Shown one piece after another: positions 55,210-64,000 of a DNA stretch of 64,000 bases (position 1 is its first letter; each line of letters opens with the position of its first letter). The position numbers were made by a program, and so were the translations under genes. The DNA lies in the NCBI RefSeq assembly GCF_050624435.1, contig NC_134541.1, forward strand, positions 101,118,805 through 101,182,804. The letters are read 5' to 3'. Source of the stretch: Tenrec ecaudatus (Eukaryota > Chordata > Mammalia > Afrosoricida > Tenrecidae). The notes under the pieces were generated by a model, which saw only the letters and a list, made by a program, of their open reading frames with translations, ran no database searches and was not told the DNA's origin.

Positions 55210-56089
55210 TCACCTCCCCGATAAGATTGCTGAAGACAGAGCAGGTGCATGAGCAAATGTGGCGAAGAAAGTTGATGGTCCCCAGCTATCAAAAGGTATA
55301 GTGTCTGGGGTCTTAAAGACTTGAAGATAAACAAGTGGCCATCTAGCTGAGAAGCAACAAAGCCCATGGAAGAAGCACACCAGCCTGTGTGATCATGAGG
55401 TGTAGAAGGGATCAGGTATCAGGCATCAAAGAACAAAAAAATCATATCATAGTGAATGAGGGGGAGTTTGGAGTGGAGACCCAAAGCCAAACTGTAGGCA
55501 ACTGGACACCCCCTTACGGAAGGGTTGTGGGGAGGAGACGAGCCAAAGTACAGTGTAGCAATGATGAAACATACAACTTTCCTCTAGTTCTTTAATGCTT
55601 CCTCTCCCCCACTATCATGATCCCAATTCTACCTTACAAATCTGGCTTGACCAGAGGATGTGCACTGGGCCAGATAGGAACTAGAAACTCAGAGAATTCA
55701 GGGCAGATGATCCCTTCAGGACCAGTGGTGAGAGTGGCGATGCCAGGAGGGTGGAGAAAGGGTGGGGTGGAAAGGGGAACCAATTACAAGGATCTACATA
55801 TAACCTCCTCTGTGGGGGACAGACAACAGAAAAGTGGGTGAAGGGAGAGGTCGGTCAGTGTAAGATATGACAAAATAATTTATAAATTATCAAGGGGTCA
55901 TGAGGAAGGGGGAGTGGGAAGGGAGGGGAAAAACGAGGAGCTGATGCCAAGGGCTTAAGTGGAGAGCAAATGTTCTGAGAGTGATGATGGCAATGAATGA
56001 ACAAATGTGCTTGACACAATTGATGTATAATGTATGAATGGATTGTGATGAGTTGTATGAGCCCCCAATAAAATGGACAAAAAGAAAAA
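55210..56089 (+). mobile_element. T-family copy F
   Basis: An 880-bp, 5'-truncated copy from 'cacctccccgataagattgc' to 'cccccaataaaatggacaaa' plus A-rich tail. Flanked by 'gaaatcaggcc' (55199-55209) and 'gaaatcagacc' (56090-56100), matching 10 of 11. Confidence 0.9.
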
Positions 56090-56194
56090 GAAATCAGACC
56101 CCGATGTCTCCATAGTGTTAAAGGGGCGGGATGTCCCTGGGAGGACTCAGGTGTGCCCAACTCAGCCATGGTCTGTCTTTTCAATCCTCTCCTA

Positions 56195-56377
56195 TCACTC
56201 ACTGCCATGAGTTGATTCCAACTCAGAATGCCCCGAGGACAGGAGAGGATGGCTCCACTGGCTGCCGAGGCTGAGTGGTAAGCTTTGGTGCTCTCCCAAG
56301 AAGCGGTGGGTGATTTCGAACTGCTGACCTTCCGGTTAGCAGCCCAACGTGTAGCCACTACGCCCCCAGGGCTCCGA
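56195..56377 (-). repeat. AfroSINE
   Basis: 'gccatgagttgattccaact' (tail complement), 'cgaactgctgaccttccggt' and 'cactacgcccccagggctcc' (head complement). Confidence 0.85.
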
Positions 56378-56620
56378 TCGCCTCGTGGACTGCATGCAAA
56401 GGCGGGACAGTGACTACGGAAGCCCGAGGATGAGTGGATTCATTTGCATCATGTGCCAGGGAAGAGGACAGAATGCCCACGGGCTTCCAGACGCACGAGC
56501 AACAAGGCGCACATGGGATGGATGCGGAGAGGCGTGACCACTGGCTTTGGGCACATCGGGAGGACACTGCGCTTGCTAGAGGATCAGTGAAGAAGAGAAA
56601 GAGCCAGGGTGTGCCCACAG
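56378..56620 (+). repeat. RTE LINE 3' fragment
   Basis: 'gctttgggcacatcgggagg' then 'acactgcgcttgctagagga' then 'tcagtgaagaagagaaagag' matches the RTE C-terminal block (ghvvr..sLeKd-like). Ends incomplete. Confidence 0.55.
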
Positions 56621-57451
56621 CTGTGCTGGGCTGCTCCCTCCCTCGCATGTTGTCTCTGAGTCTCTATTGGGCAGGCAGCAGTCCTGGTCCCCCGTCTCGG
56701 GGTCCCCGCAGGGCCCTGATACCAGGTCTCAGACCTTTTCTTCCCTTCTTTCAGCGAAGAGCTCTCTCCACCGCCCTGCATGGCCTGCCGCACCTCTTGG
56801 GCATCATCCCCACAGAGCTGGGGCCTCAGTCAAGGAAAGAGGGCCCGATGCCCAAGCCTTTAGTGTTTTCCAGATGCCTGGCCCATGGTGGACAGGGTGC
56901 AGTAGATGGAGAGTGGCAGGCAGGACTCCCAGGCCTGTCATAGGCCCCGGGGGATTGCCCACCAAGCCCAGGTTTACATTTCTACACGTCCCTCCGAGGC
57001 CCCTAACTGGGCCATGAGTGCCTTGGGTGCTGGGGGGCCCACCCAGCCAGTGCCTGGCCTCTGGGACTGATGGGGCAGCGCTTTGAGTGGACCCCGTTCA
57101 CTCCCAGCTGGCCTGCGTGGTCCCCTCACCCTTGCCCTTGACTTGTTCTCACCTGGCTCCTGGAGTCCCTTGTAGGCAGACCTGCCCAGCCTCAGCCCTG
57201 TGTCTGGAGGGACTCTTAGTTGGAGGCTGGCTGCCTGCCTTCCCTCCCTCCCTCCCTCCCTCCCTCCCTCCGTGTTGTTCCTGAGCCTTGCTTCCTGTCC
57301 ACACTCCCACTGAGGCCTGGCTGTCTGTTTTCAGTGTGAGTCACCTCAACTCTGTGGGTCAGTGATGAGTGGGGACACTCACCAGCCGCTGACAAACTGC
57401 CGCTGCTTGTTTCCATGGGTTCACACCCCGTGTGTTACAGATGGTGATACA
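56621..57451. other. unassigned sequence with (CCCT)n
   Basis: GC-rich. A perfect (CCCT)n tract lies at about 57241-57271. No repeat family or exon recognised; the 169-codon frame at 56434-56943 starts within the RTE tail. Confidence 0.35.
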
Positions 57452-57650
57452 CAGGGCCCTGCTGGAGCCAGCAGTTAAGTGCACGGGTGCTCGCCGAGAG
57501 GTCGGTGGTTCAATCCCGCCAGCTACTCCTTAGGGAAAAGATGGAACTGTCTGCACCCCTAAAGACCTACAGCCTTGGGAACCTCATAGGGGAGCTCTGC
57601 TCTGCCCTGGTGCTCGCTACGTGGGTTCCCAGTGACGCCCGTGGTTGATC
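57452..57650 (+). repeat. AfroSINE
   Basis: 'gaggtcggtggttcaatccc' and 'cctacagccttgggaacctc' are clear. A further body fragment ('ccaaagaaaggtccggctat' then 'ctgcttctgagaa') follows at 57660-57730. Confidence 0.8.
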
Positions 57651-57730
57651 ACCCAACTGCACACCACATCCGCCCGTCTCCAAAGAAAGGTCCGGCTATC
57701 TGCTTCTGAGAATCCAGCAGCCGGCCAGAG

Positions 57731-58344
57731 ATCCCTGAGGAGCAGGGCGGTTTCCTCTGAGTTGATTGACAGCTGGCTCTATCCTGCACATCCCGGATAC
57801 ACTGCATCTATTCATACACACATGTGGGGCGTCCAACAGGGGGGTGGGAAATGGAACTGAAGAGGACAGAATTTTTCCATGATCTATTTTGAAGTGTCCC
57901 ACTCCACCCTCCACCCCCACCCCCTCCTGTGTTCTATATCTGGGAGAGGTGATACAGGGACATCTTTGGAGACGCCCACTTTAGTCACTGGCCGTCAGTG
58001 GTTTCAGCCTTGAGCATTCACTGCCCCCACCCCTCTGTCTGCTGTGGCGAGTCTGTTCTGACTCAGGTATCCTATGGGTGTCCGAGGCTGGACCTCGAGG
58101 CAGTGCCCCCCAGGCGGCTATGGGTGGGTGGGGGCCTCCAACCTTGTTGCTGTTGTGACGCACTTCACGGAGTCTGACTTGATCAGCCTCACTTTGGGTC
58201 CGGCTTGGGCACTGGTTGACACGGTGCCACGTGGAGAAAACTGCATCCGTAAGGTGAGCTTGTCACTGTACTGATTCTGGTTTGTACACATCTGCCCTGA
58301 ACCTTTACTTTGAGCAGGCTCCCCGATACTCTGCTGTTCCCTGC
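57731..58344. other. unassigned sequence
   Basis: 58030-58110 may be a diverged AfroSINE tail (antisense). Otherwise not recognised. Confidence 0.3.
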
Positions 58345-58465
58345 TTGCAGTGGTATCCCCATCTTTCCCATCAGAACACTGAGGACCAGAGGGTTCAGTA
58401 ACCAGACCAAGGTAATTTCATTAGCGTGTGGCCAGATCAGAATCAGATCGCTGATCTGAGACCAA
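58345..58465 (-). repeat. MIR
   Basis: 'tatccccatctttcccatca' then 'gaacactgaggaccagaggg' and 'gaccaaggtaatttcattag' fit antisense MIR. Confidence 0.7.
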
Positions 58466-58640
58466 CTCAAATCAAGTCATTCATAGTGACCCTGTGGGAC
58501 AAGGTTTCACTGCCCCTCGTGAATTTCTGAGATTGTAGCTCCTTACCAGAAATAGAGTGACATCTTTCTCCTAGGAGCAGCTGGTGACTTTGAACTGCTG
58601 ACCTTGCAGTTAGCAGGCCTGTGTAACCCTAACCAGCAAG
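58466..58640 (-). repeat. AfroSINE
   Basis: 'tcaagtcattcatagtgacc' then 'ctgtgggac' (tail complement), 'gaactgctgaccttgcagtt' and 'ctaaccagcaagactcctt' (head complement). Confidence 0.85.
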
Positions 58641-58734
58641 ACTCCTTTGCGGTGAGCACTTGGACTTCATTCTCTGTGTTAGACTGCCCCCCCGCTGCTC
58701 AGTGGTCGCACACCAGGATTATTGCTAGCAGTCC

Positions 58735-58918
58735 CCCTTGCTGCCAACTCACAGCCACCCTGCAGGGCAGGGAAGAACTGCGCCTGGGGGGTTCTGAGAC
58801 ACTAAATCTGTATGGGAAAGCCTCTTCTTTCTCTCATGAAGCGGCTAGTTGTGAACTGCTGACCGTGCTGTTAGAAGCCCAGTGTGTGACCACTATGACA
58901 CCAGGGCTCTTCTTGCTA
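58735..58918 (-). repeat. AfroSINE
   Basis: 'ttgctgccaactcacagcca' to 'cactatgacaccagggctct'. Third SINE in about 1.5 kb. Confidence 0.85.
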
Positions 58919-59857
58919 GCACCCCTCGTGGCCTAACCTGAAGCTCAGACCCTCATTCCATCAGAGACCTGGTGGCACTTCTCCCAGTTTGCTTGTGAGA
59001 GGGCTGTGCACACATTTGTCATGGGGGAGGAGGGACATCGCTTACACGTCAGTGCCTGGCCCAGGCTGGTCACACCAGCATCCTATGCTGGAGCAGACCT
59101 TTACCCAGGGTTGTGGGGAACAACCAGGGCCAGGGCAGGCTTGGGGGGGTGGGGGAGGGAAACCCTCAGCCAGCCAGACGAAAATCCTCCTGGGTCTGGC
59201 TCCCGGGAGGGCGCAATTCAGACAAGTCTACGAAGTGGGCAAATGCTCCCCAAAGCAGTTCTCAGATGACCTATCTGTCCGTCCTCTCTTCCTAAATGTC
59301 TCCATTGTGGTGGTGGATAGAGTCGTTCAACCGCCTGTTTTTCCACATGCCTGTGTACTTTCACGTTACATACTGACCATCTGCTAGGTGCAGCTATCCC
59401 AGAAGCTGGGCGTGTTGCCCCGGGCAGGATGGAGAGGGGGGCGGTCTCTGCCCTCATTGAGTTCACAGCTTGCTGAGGGGCAGACTGACACACATAAATC
59501 ACACAGCTCAACAAGAACGCTTCCCAGGAAGGGGCACCCGCTGTAGTGGAAAGAGCAGGTGGCTTCAGACTGGGTGCAGAGGCCACACGGGAGCTGAAAC
59601 CCAGTGGCAAGCAAGGATCTGTCCTGTGGGAGGTGGGGAGAGGTTTCCTGGCAGGGGAAGCTAGAGGCACAGAGGCGGAAAGGCTTCGGGGGTGGGGGTA
59701 AGATGAAGCAGGGGTCCACCAGGGCTTGTCAGGCCCCAGGGAAGACTATGGCCGTCGTTCCAGAACAGATCAGCAGTCACCGGAGGACAGGATGGCAGTG
59801 ATGGTGCAGGTGCTCTGCAGCTGCCGGGAAGGGCCTGCAGGGAGTTCTGCTAGGAAG
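58919..59857. other. mostly unassigned sequence
   Basis: 59375-59520 shows ancient repeat traces ('ctgccctcattgagttcaca'). No exon supported. Confidence 0.3.
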
Positions 59858-60012
59858 TAGTGATTCCCGCTCCTTGCACCTATGGGGTGGGTTGCAAAGC
59901 TGTAAAGCTTTATGGGAGCAGAAAGCCTCCTCTTTCTCCTGAGGAGCAGCTGGTGGGTTTGAACTGTCAACGTTATGGTTAGCCTGCCTGACCAAGCCAC
60001 CAGGGCTCCTTA
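59858..60012 (-). repeat. AfroSINE
   Basis: 'gcctcctctttctcctgagg' then 'agcagctggtgggtttgaac' and 'aagccaccagggctcctta' (head complement). Tail truncated. Confidence 0.85.
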
Positions 60013-60502
60013 GTAGCAAAGGAAAAAGAAATGTCTTAGACCTGCCAGGTGCAGCCTACAGCACACACCCCTCCCCCAGGCAGCCTCCCCGCTGCACAAC
60101 ACCTGGCCCTGGGTACACTGGACAGCTGGGCAGCTGATGTCTCTGTGAGCCTGGGTGTTTGTAAGATGGGCATGCCAATGCCACGGGAGGAAGGCCCTGG
60201 GTGAGAGGGGTTGGCGCAGGGGCTGCAGCAATGGTGCGGCAGCACTGTGAGGCTGGGCAGGCTGCCGGAGGCCGCTATGGAGGGGAAGGGATGTGAAGGC
60301 ACCAACAGCTCCTCCTCCCTGACTGGGGGTAACGGACGTGGGAGGCAGGGAGAGCAAGTTCCCAAGGGCTTCCTGAGCTCAGGTGGCCCCACGGGGCTCC
60401 GGCTGGTACCCTGGGCTTTGAGACATGTAGATGGCAGTCTTAGAGGTCCCTTTGCTCTTCTGCATTCTTTTCTCCAGGCCTGGGTTCCTTCTCTGCTTCT
60501 CT
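60013..60502. other. unassigned sequence
   Basis: A MIR-core-like stretch at 60147-60180 ('gagcctgggtgtttgtaaga' then 'tggg'). Otherwise not recognised. Confidence 0.3.
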
Positions 60503-60668
60503 GAAGGAGCCCGGGTGACGTTGTGGCTAATGGCAAAGTCAGCCATTCGAAACCAGCAGCAGCTCCTCGGGAGAAAGACGAGGCTTGCTACTTCTATAAA
60601 GGGTGACAGTCTCAGACACCAACAGGGGCAGTCCCACCCTGCCCTGTACAGTCACTGGGAGTAGTTTA
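60503..60668 (+). repeat. AfroSINE
   Basis: 'ggagcccgggtgacgttgtg' (head), 'gggagaaagacgaggcttgc' (body); tail 'tacagtcactgggagtag' diverged. Confidence 0.85.
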
Positions 60669-61204
60669 TTTCACACTGGGCTGAAGCTCTCTGATAAAGG
60701 GGTATTTTTTTTGGGGGGGGTTGTTGGCAACTTTCCTCCTACACCATGTACCCCCCACCCATTGTGCCTTCTTATTCCCTGAAGTGGTGAGGCAGAAGCC
60801 AAGCAGATGCCACATGGGACCATGAGCTTCCGGGAGAGCCGGGAATGCACTACACCCACCAGCTGCACCCTGCCCTCTGAGCAGGGCTCTATGACCTGTC
60901 AGCATGAGTGCCATGGGGACCAGGGACTGTGGGGCTGAAGGGAGAGGGTGCCCCAGCACAGTGGTATGAAGCGGCAGGCACAGCTCGGAGTTTCTGGGGT
61001 TAGGCTGAGAAACAAAGGAACTGGCGGTGAGCATTCATGCAGAGGGCAGGTACATGGAGAAGAAATCTTTCACCACCACCCTGTTCGTCATTGTCAGAGG
61101 ATCTGGTCCTTCCTTCATCACCATCCATCAGCCCCCACCTTCTGCCTGTCCTTCCATCTACCCATGCCAAGGGTTGCAAACCTTCTGTCAATACTAACCT
61201 CAAC
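60669..61204. other. unassigned sequence with G-run
   Basis: A T8G9-type run near 60704-60720. No repeat recognised. Confidence 0.3.
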
Positions 61205-61355
61205 CTAACCCACTGCCCCGACCCTATCAGACACAGAACAACTGCCCCCGGTGGGTTGTCAAGGCTGTAAATCTTGATGGGAATAAAGTCTCCTTTCTCT
61301 TCCAAGGCGCCATCGGTGGAGGCAGGCAGCTCTGTGGTCAGCAGCCCGGAACCCC
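61205..61355 (-). repeat. AfroSINE
   Basis: 'acccactgccccgaccctat' (tail complement) to 'ctctgtggtcagcagcccgg'. The head is missing. Confidence 0.7.
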
Positions 61356-62184
61356 CGGCAGCTCTATAAAGGCAAGACCGTAACTGCAGATTGAGCAAGC
61401 GCTCCCAGCTGCACTCCGTGGTACAGTATAGGAGACCAGCACGGTCATGCAGTTTCCAGGGAAAACTTGCTCACCAAGGAGGCCAGCAAGCCCGAGCTGG
61501 CTAATGCCAACTTACCTCTTCATTCGTCAATCCGGAAAACACTGACGGGTCTGCAACAGATGGTGACAGACCAGGTCTCTGTCGTGTGTGTGTAAGAATA
61601 TGTATGTGTCAGACTCAAGTGACATGAATGTGCTGTGAAGGGATGAAGCAGAGAAGGGGCAGGTGGTGACGGCCTTGATGACAGCCTGTGGGAATAGCAT
61701 GCCAAGGTATGATCCTGGGGTCAGATCCCCGCAATGGCTGGCTGAGGAGCACAGGGGCACCAGGGGCACCAGGGGCACGAGGGAACGTAAATTAATAGCG
61801 TGGACAAGCAGGGCCCACGGGCAGGTTTGCTCCTGTGAAGTCCAGGGGTTTCAGCAGGGACATTATGGTTGATTGGCACTTTGTAAAGGTCAGGCTAGCC
61901 GGCGTGGAAGGGCTGTGGGCCGGGTGAAGCTGCGGGGACAGGCCTGGCCCCTGGGATGGTTGTATACACCAGCGCAGTGATGAGGAGGGTGCCACCTTGT
62001 GCTCACACCTCTCACCCCAGCCACTCATCCCAACTTCTCTGGAGAGCGAGCTAGAGCTTGCTTGCCCGCGCGGCGCCGCCGCGCCGCCGCCGCGCCGCCC
62101 CCCCAAGCTCCAGCTGGCAGGTCCACCACTGCCTGGCCCAGCCTGCCATCTAGTGGCCATCTTCAGGATTTCAGGCTGGCAGCA
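61356..62184. other. unassigned sequence with small tandem repeats
   Basis: A 9-bp unit 'caggggcac' occurs three times at 61752-61778, and a CpG-dense (GCC)n-like tract lies at 62064-62106. No exon or repeat family recognised otherwise. Confidence 0.4.
62064..62106. repeat. CpG-dense GCC-rich tract
   Basis: 'ccgcgcggcgccgccgcgcc' followed by 'gccgccgcgccgccccccc'. About 43 bp, nearly all G/C with many CpG, in a region that is otherwise CpG-poor. Confidence 0.9.
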
Positions 62185-62310
62185 GGTAGGGATTTGACTG
62201 CCCCATGGGTCTCCAGGGCTGTAACTCTTTACAGGAGTGAAAACCTTGTCTTTCTTTCCCCCACGGAGCAGATGGTGGTCCTGAACTTCAGCCCAGCCCG
62301 TAATCCACCT
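62185..62310 (-). repeat. AfroSINE, truncated
   Basis: 'cccatgggtctccagggctg' then 'taactctttacaggagtgaa' and 'cccacggagcagatggtggt' then 'cctgaacttc'. Head degraded. Confidence 0.65.
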
Positions 62311-62662
62311 GGATGTGACTGAGTGGGATCTACTGACACCAGAGAAAGGCAGCACCCAGCCCTGCCTTCAACCAGAGACCACCAGCTGCTGCCTTCCCTC
62401 ACCGGAGAGCTCCTGGCTCTTGGGGGTGGGGGGCATGCATGGGCTGCTAGCCACAGGTTATCTATCCATCTGTCAGCAATAGCTGCATGAGGCTGCTCCT
62501 GAAAAGATGTGCAGCCTGGGAAATGGTGGGGCAGCTCTCTGTAGAGAGTGTGGGTGTGTGGTGGCTGGGCCTCACACAGGATTAATATTTCCAGGCTTGG
62601 CTGTGTTGCTGAGAACAGTGCCTGGTACAAAGCAGCACTTCCTAAGCAGTCTTGTTATTTTG
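62311..62662. other. unassigned with MIR-like end
   Basis: 'agaacagtgcctggtacaaa' then 'gcagcacttcc' at 62610-62643 is MIR/L2 3'-like. The rest is not recognised. Confidence 0.4.
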
Positions 62663-62848
62663 AAGGGACCCGGTGGCACCGTGGTTAAGCATCCAGCGGC
62701 TCCCTGAAAGGTGATGCTTCGAACGGGCCCACCCAGCGGCTTCCTGAGAGCCAGCCGGGCGCCGGGCTGCTCCTGTGAGAATACCCAGCAGGCAGTTTGC
62801 GCTGCTGCCTGGGGTCACTGAGTCAGAGGTGGCCTGGTGGGACGTAAG
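62663..62848 (+). repeat. AfroSINE
   Basis: 'gggacccggtggcaccgtgg' then 'ttaagcatccagcgg' (head) and 'gtcactgagtcagaggtggc' (tail). Confidence 0.8.
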
Positions 62849-63212
62849 ATCGCAGGCTGTCCCCACATAGGTCAACCCCACTGTCTAGTGAGGCAGGGCA
62901 GGGAGACCATTTTGAGAACAGCATCTGCACTCGGCTTTGAGGAGAACCTCGTGGCTGGGCACGCCACTGGGGATGCTGGTCCCAGCAGCCAGGACTTGTG
63001 GGTGTGCCGGCCTGTGCCACTGTGGCTGCTGCTGTGGTAGGAGTGGCTGGCGTGGTTTACAGGAGCCTGGCCACGGAGCCAGCGGGTGGGTCTGTTACCA
63101 GATGTGCACCCGGCAGGTGTCAGCGGAGCCACAGGCAGCCGGACTTGGTGAGGAGCGGGCTCTCTCCTTCCTTCTGTCCTCCTCCAAGCCCTCACGAGAA
63201 ATGGGCAGGGGG
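62849..63212. other. unassigned sequence
   Basis: No repeat recognised. Confidence 0.3.
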
Positions 63213-63215
63213 TCG

Positions 63216-63560
63216 GTCAGCGTTCTCTAGAGAAACAAAGGCAGGCCACTTATAGATGAGGAAAGTTTTACACAGCGAGGAGGAAGAGAACAGCTAATTA
63301 GTCCACACAGCAGTACAGAGGGCTTCAACTCACTTTCATGGAACAGGTAATATAATGAAGGTCCTTCAACTCAAGTGGGCTGCCAGGTCCAAGGTCAAGG
63401 AAGCAGGCAGCGGAGTCTGCCCGCCCGCAGGCAGCAGGGTGGGTCAGCAACAGTCAGTAGCAAGGGAGCTTAGCAAGCAGCCCTGATGTGACCTTGAACT
63501 CAAGGGATGCAGGACAACAGGATCCACCAGCCCGAGCTCAAGCAATGTGCACACCCTGTG
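63216..63560. repeat. 'TAGAGAAACAAA' repeat family, copy 4
   Basis: 'tctctagagaaacaaaggca' head, 'aacagctaattagtccacac' and 'tgccaggtccaaggtcaagg' shared with copy 2 at 46 kb. The right end fades out. Confidence 0.65.
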
Positions 63561-63902
63561 GCCGTGCCACACAGAGGTTCCCAGCACGGTGGAACAAAGG
63601 GGCCAACCAGGAGGAAGAGCCCCGTGACGGCAGGTGGGGGAGTGTCTGGGAGCCCAGGAGACAGCCCCCACCAGTGCCATGCAGGGATCCCCCAGCTGCA
63701 GTCCACCCACAGGCCGGGGCAGTGACGTGCTGTCCACCCCGCAGCCACAGTCCACTGGCATGTGGGTTTTCTTTGTTTGACTCCAATCAAAGACACAACA
63801 CAACCAGGAAAGAGATGAGGGGGCTTTGCAAAGCTCATGGGAAAATGGAATGAAAAATCGTGGAAAGGTTCCACCAGCTTTTTGAAGGCCCCTCATAGAT
63901 GT
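63561..63902. other. unassigned sequence
   Basis: May include the remainder of the preceding repeat; no exon supported. Overlapping frames of 121-153 codons lie on both strands. Confidence 0.3.
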
Positions 63903-64000
63903 CAAAGCGGTGGCCGAGTGGTTACGAATTGGGCAGCTAACTGCAGGGTCAGCAGTTCAAACGCCCAGCTGCCCCTTGGGAGAAAGGTGAAGCTTCCTAC
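63903..64000 (+). repeat. AfroSINE, cut by the window end
   Basis: 'gcggtggccgagtggttacg' then 'aattgggcagctaactgcag' and 'ggtcagcagttcaaacgc' form the tRNA-like half. The copy continues beyond the window. Confidence 0.85.

Overview
This is a window of mammalian nuclear DNA dominated by interspersed repeats. It is almost certainly from an afrotherian, and most probably a tenrec (Echinops-like). Three things point there. (1) About 33 copies of the afrotherian tRNA-type SINE (AfroSINE) lie on both strands, with the 5' block 'ggagccctggtgg..gtggtta' and the 3' block 'gtcggaa(c/t)cgactcgatggca'. (2) Its presumed partner, a BovB/RTE-type LINE (RTE1-like), is present in at least ten fragments. (3) A SPIN-type hAT terminus is present, and SPIN was reported from tenrec among afrotherians. 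The species call is inference, because no database search was possible.

The only recognisable protein-coding sequence is a reverse-strand, intronless copy of prefoldin subunit 1 (PFDN1) at about 386-1200. It is a retrocopy whose frame stays open across a 104-nt extra segment. I found no multi-exon gene, RNA gene, CRISPR array or operon. Apart from the PFDN1 frame, the long open frames I inspected are chance frames in microsatellites, SINEs or GC-rich DNA.

Layout: 0.4-1.2 kb PFDN1 retrocopy. 1.4-7.5 kb SINE/RTE mosaic with a SPIN end and an LTR-like piece, ending in a CA-rich tract. 7.6-15.4 kb one large reverse-strand L1 (3' region to ORF2 to ORF1 to GC-rich 5' region) carrying younger insertions. 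16.0-16.4 kb an AfroSINE split by a piggyBac-type MITE. 16.6-23 kb mostly unique DNA with MER5A, MIR and old L1. 23.4-23.6 kb a hAT MITE. 26.2-26.9 kb a TG-rich tract. 28.0-33.4 kb a nest of retroelements with a mariner-type MITE inside. 34-48 kb unique DNA with SINE, RTE and MIR pieces. 49-51 kb the longest uninterrupted copy of a ~2 kb non-coding retroposon. 51-53 kb RTE, then hAT-Charlie split by a second mariner-type MITE. 53-64 kb unique DNA with many AfroSINEs.

The main biological story is transposon layering. A poly(A)-tailed, ORF-less retroposon family (called 'T-family' here, for want of a verified name) occurs at least 12 times, several with exact or near-exact 11-13 bp target duplications, and it inserts into SINEs, MIR, RTE and itself. 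At least four cut-and-paste DNA-transposon relics from three superfamilies have readable terminal inverted repeats and target duplications. No convincing new 'system' of genes was found. The most valuable features are these reconstructable insertions and the unusual PFDN1 retrocopy.
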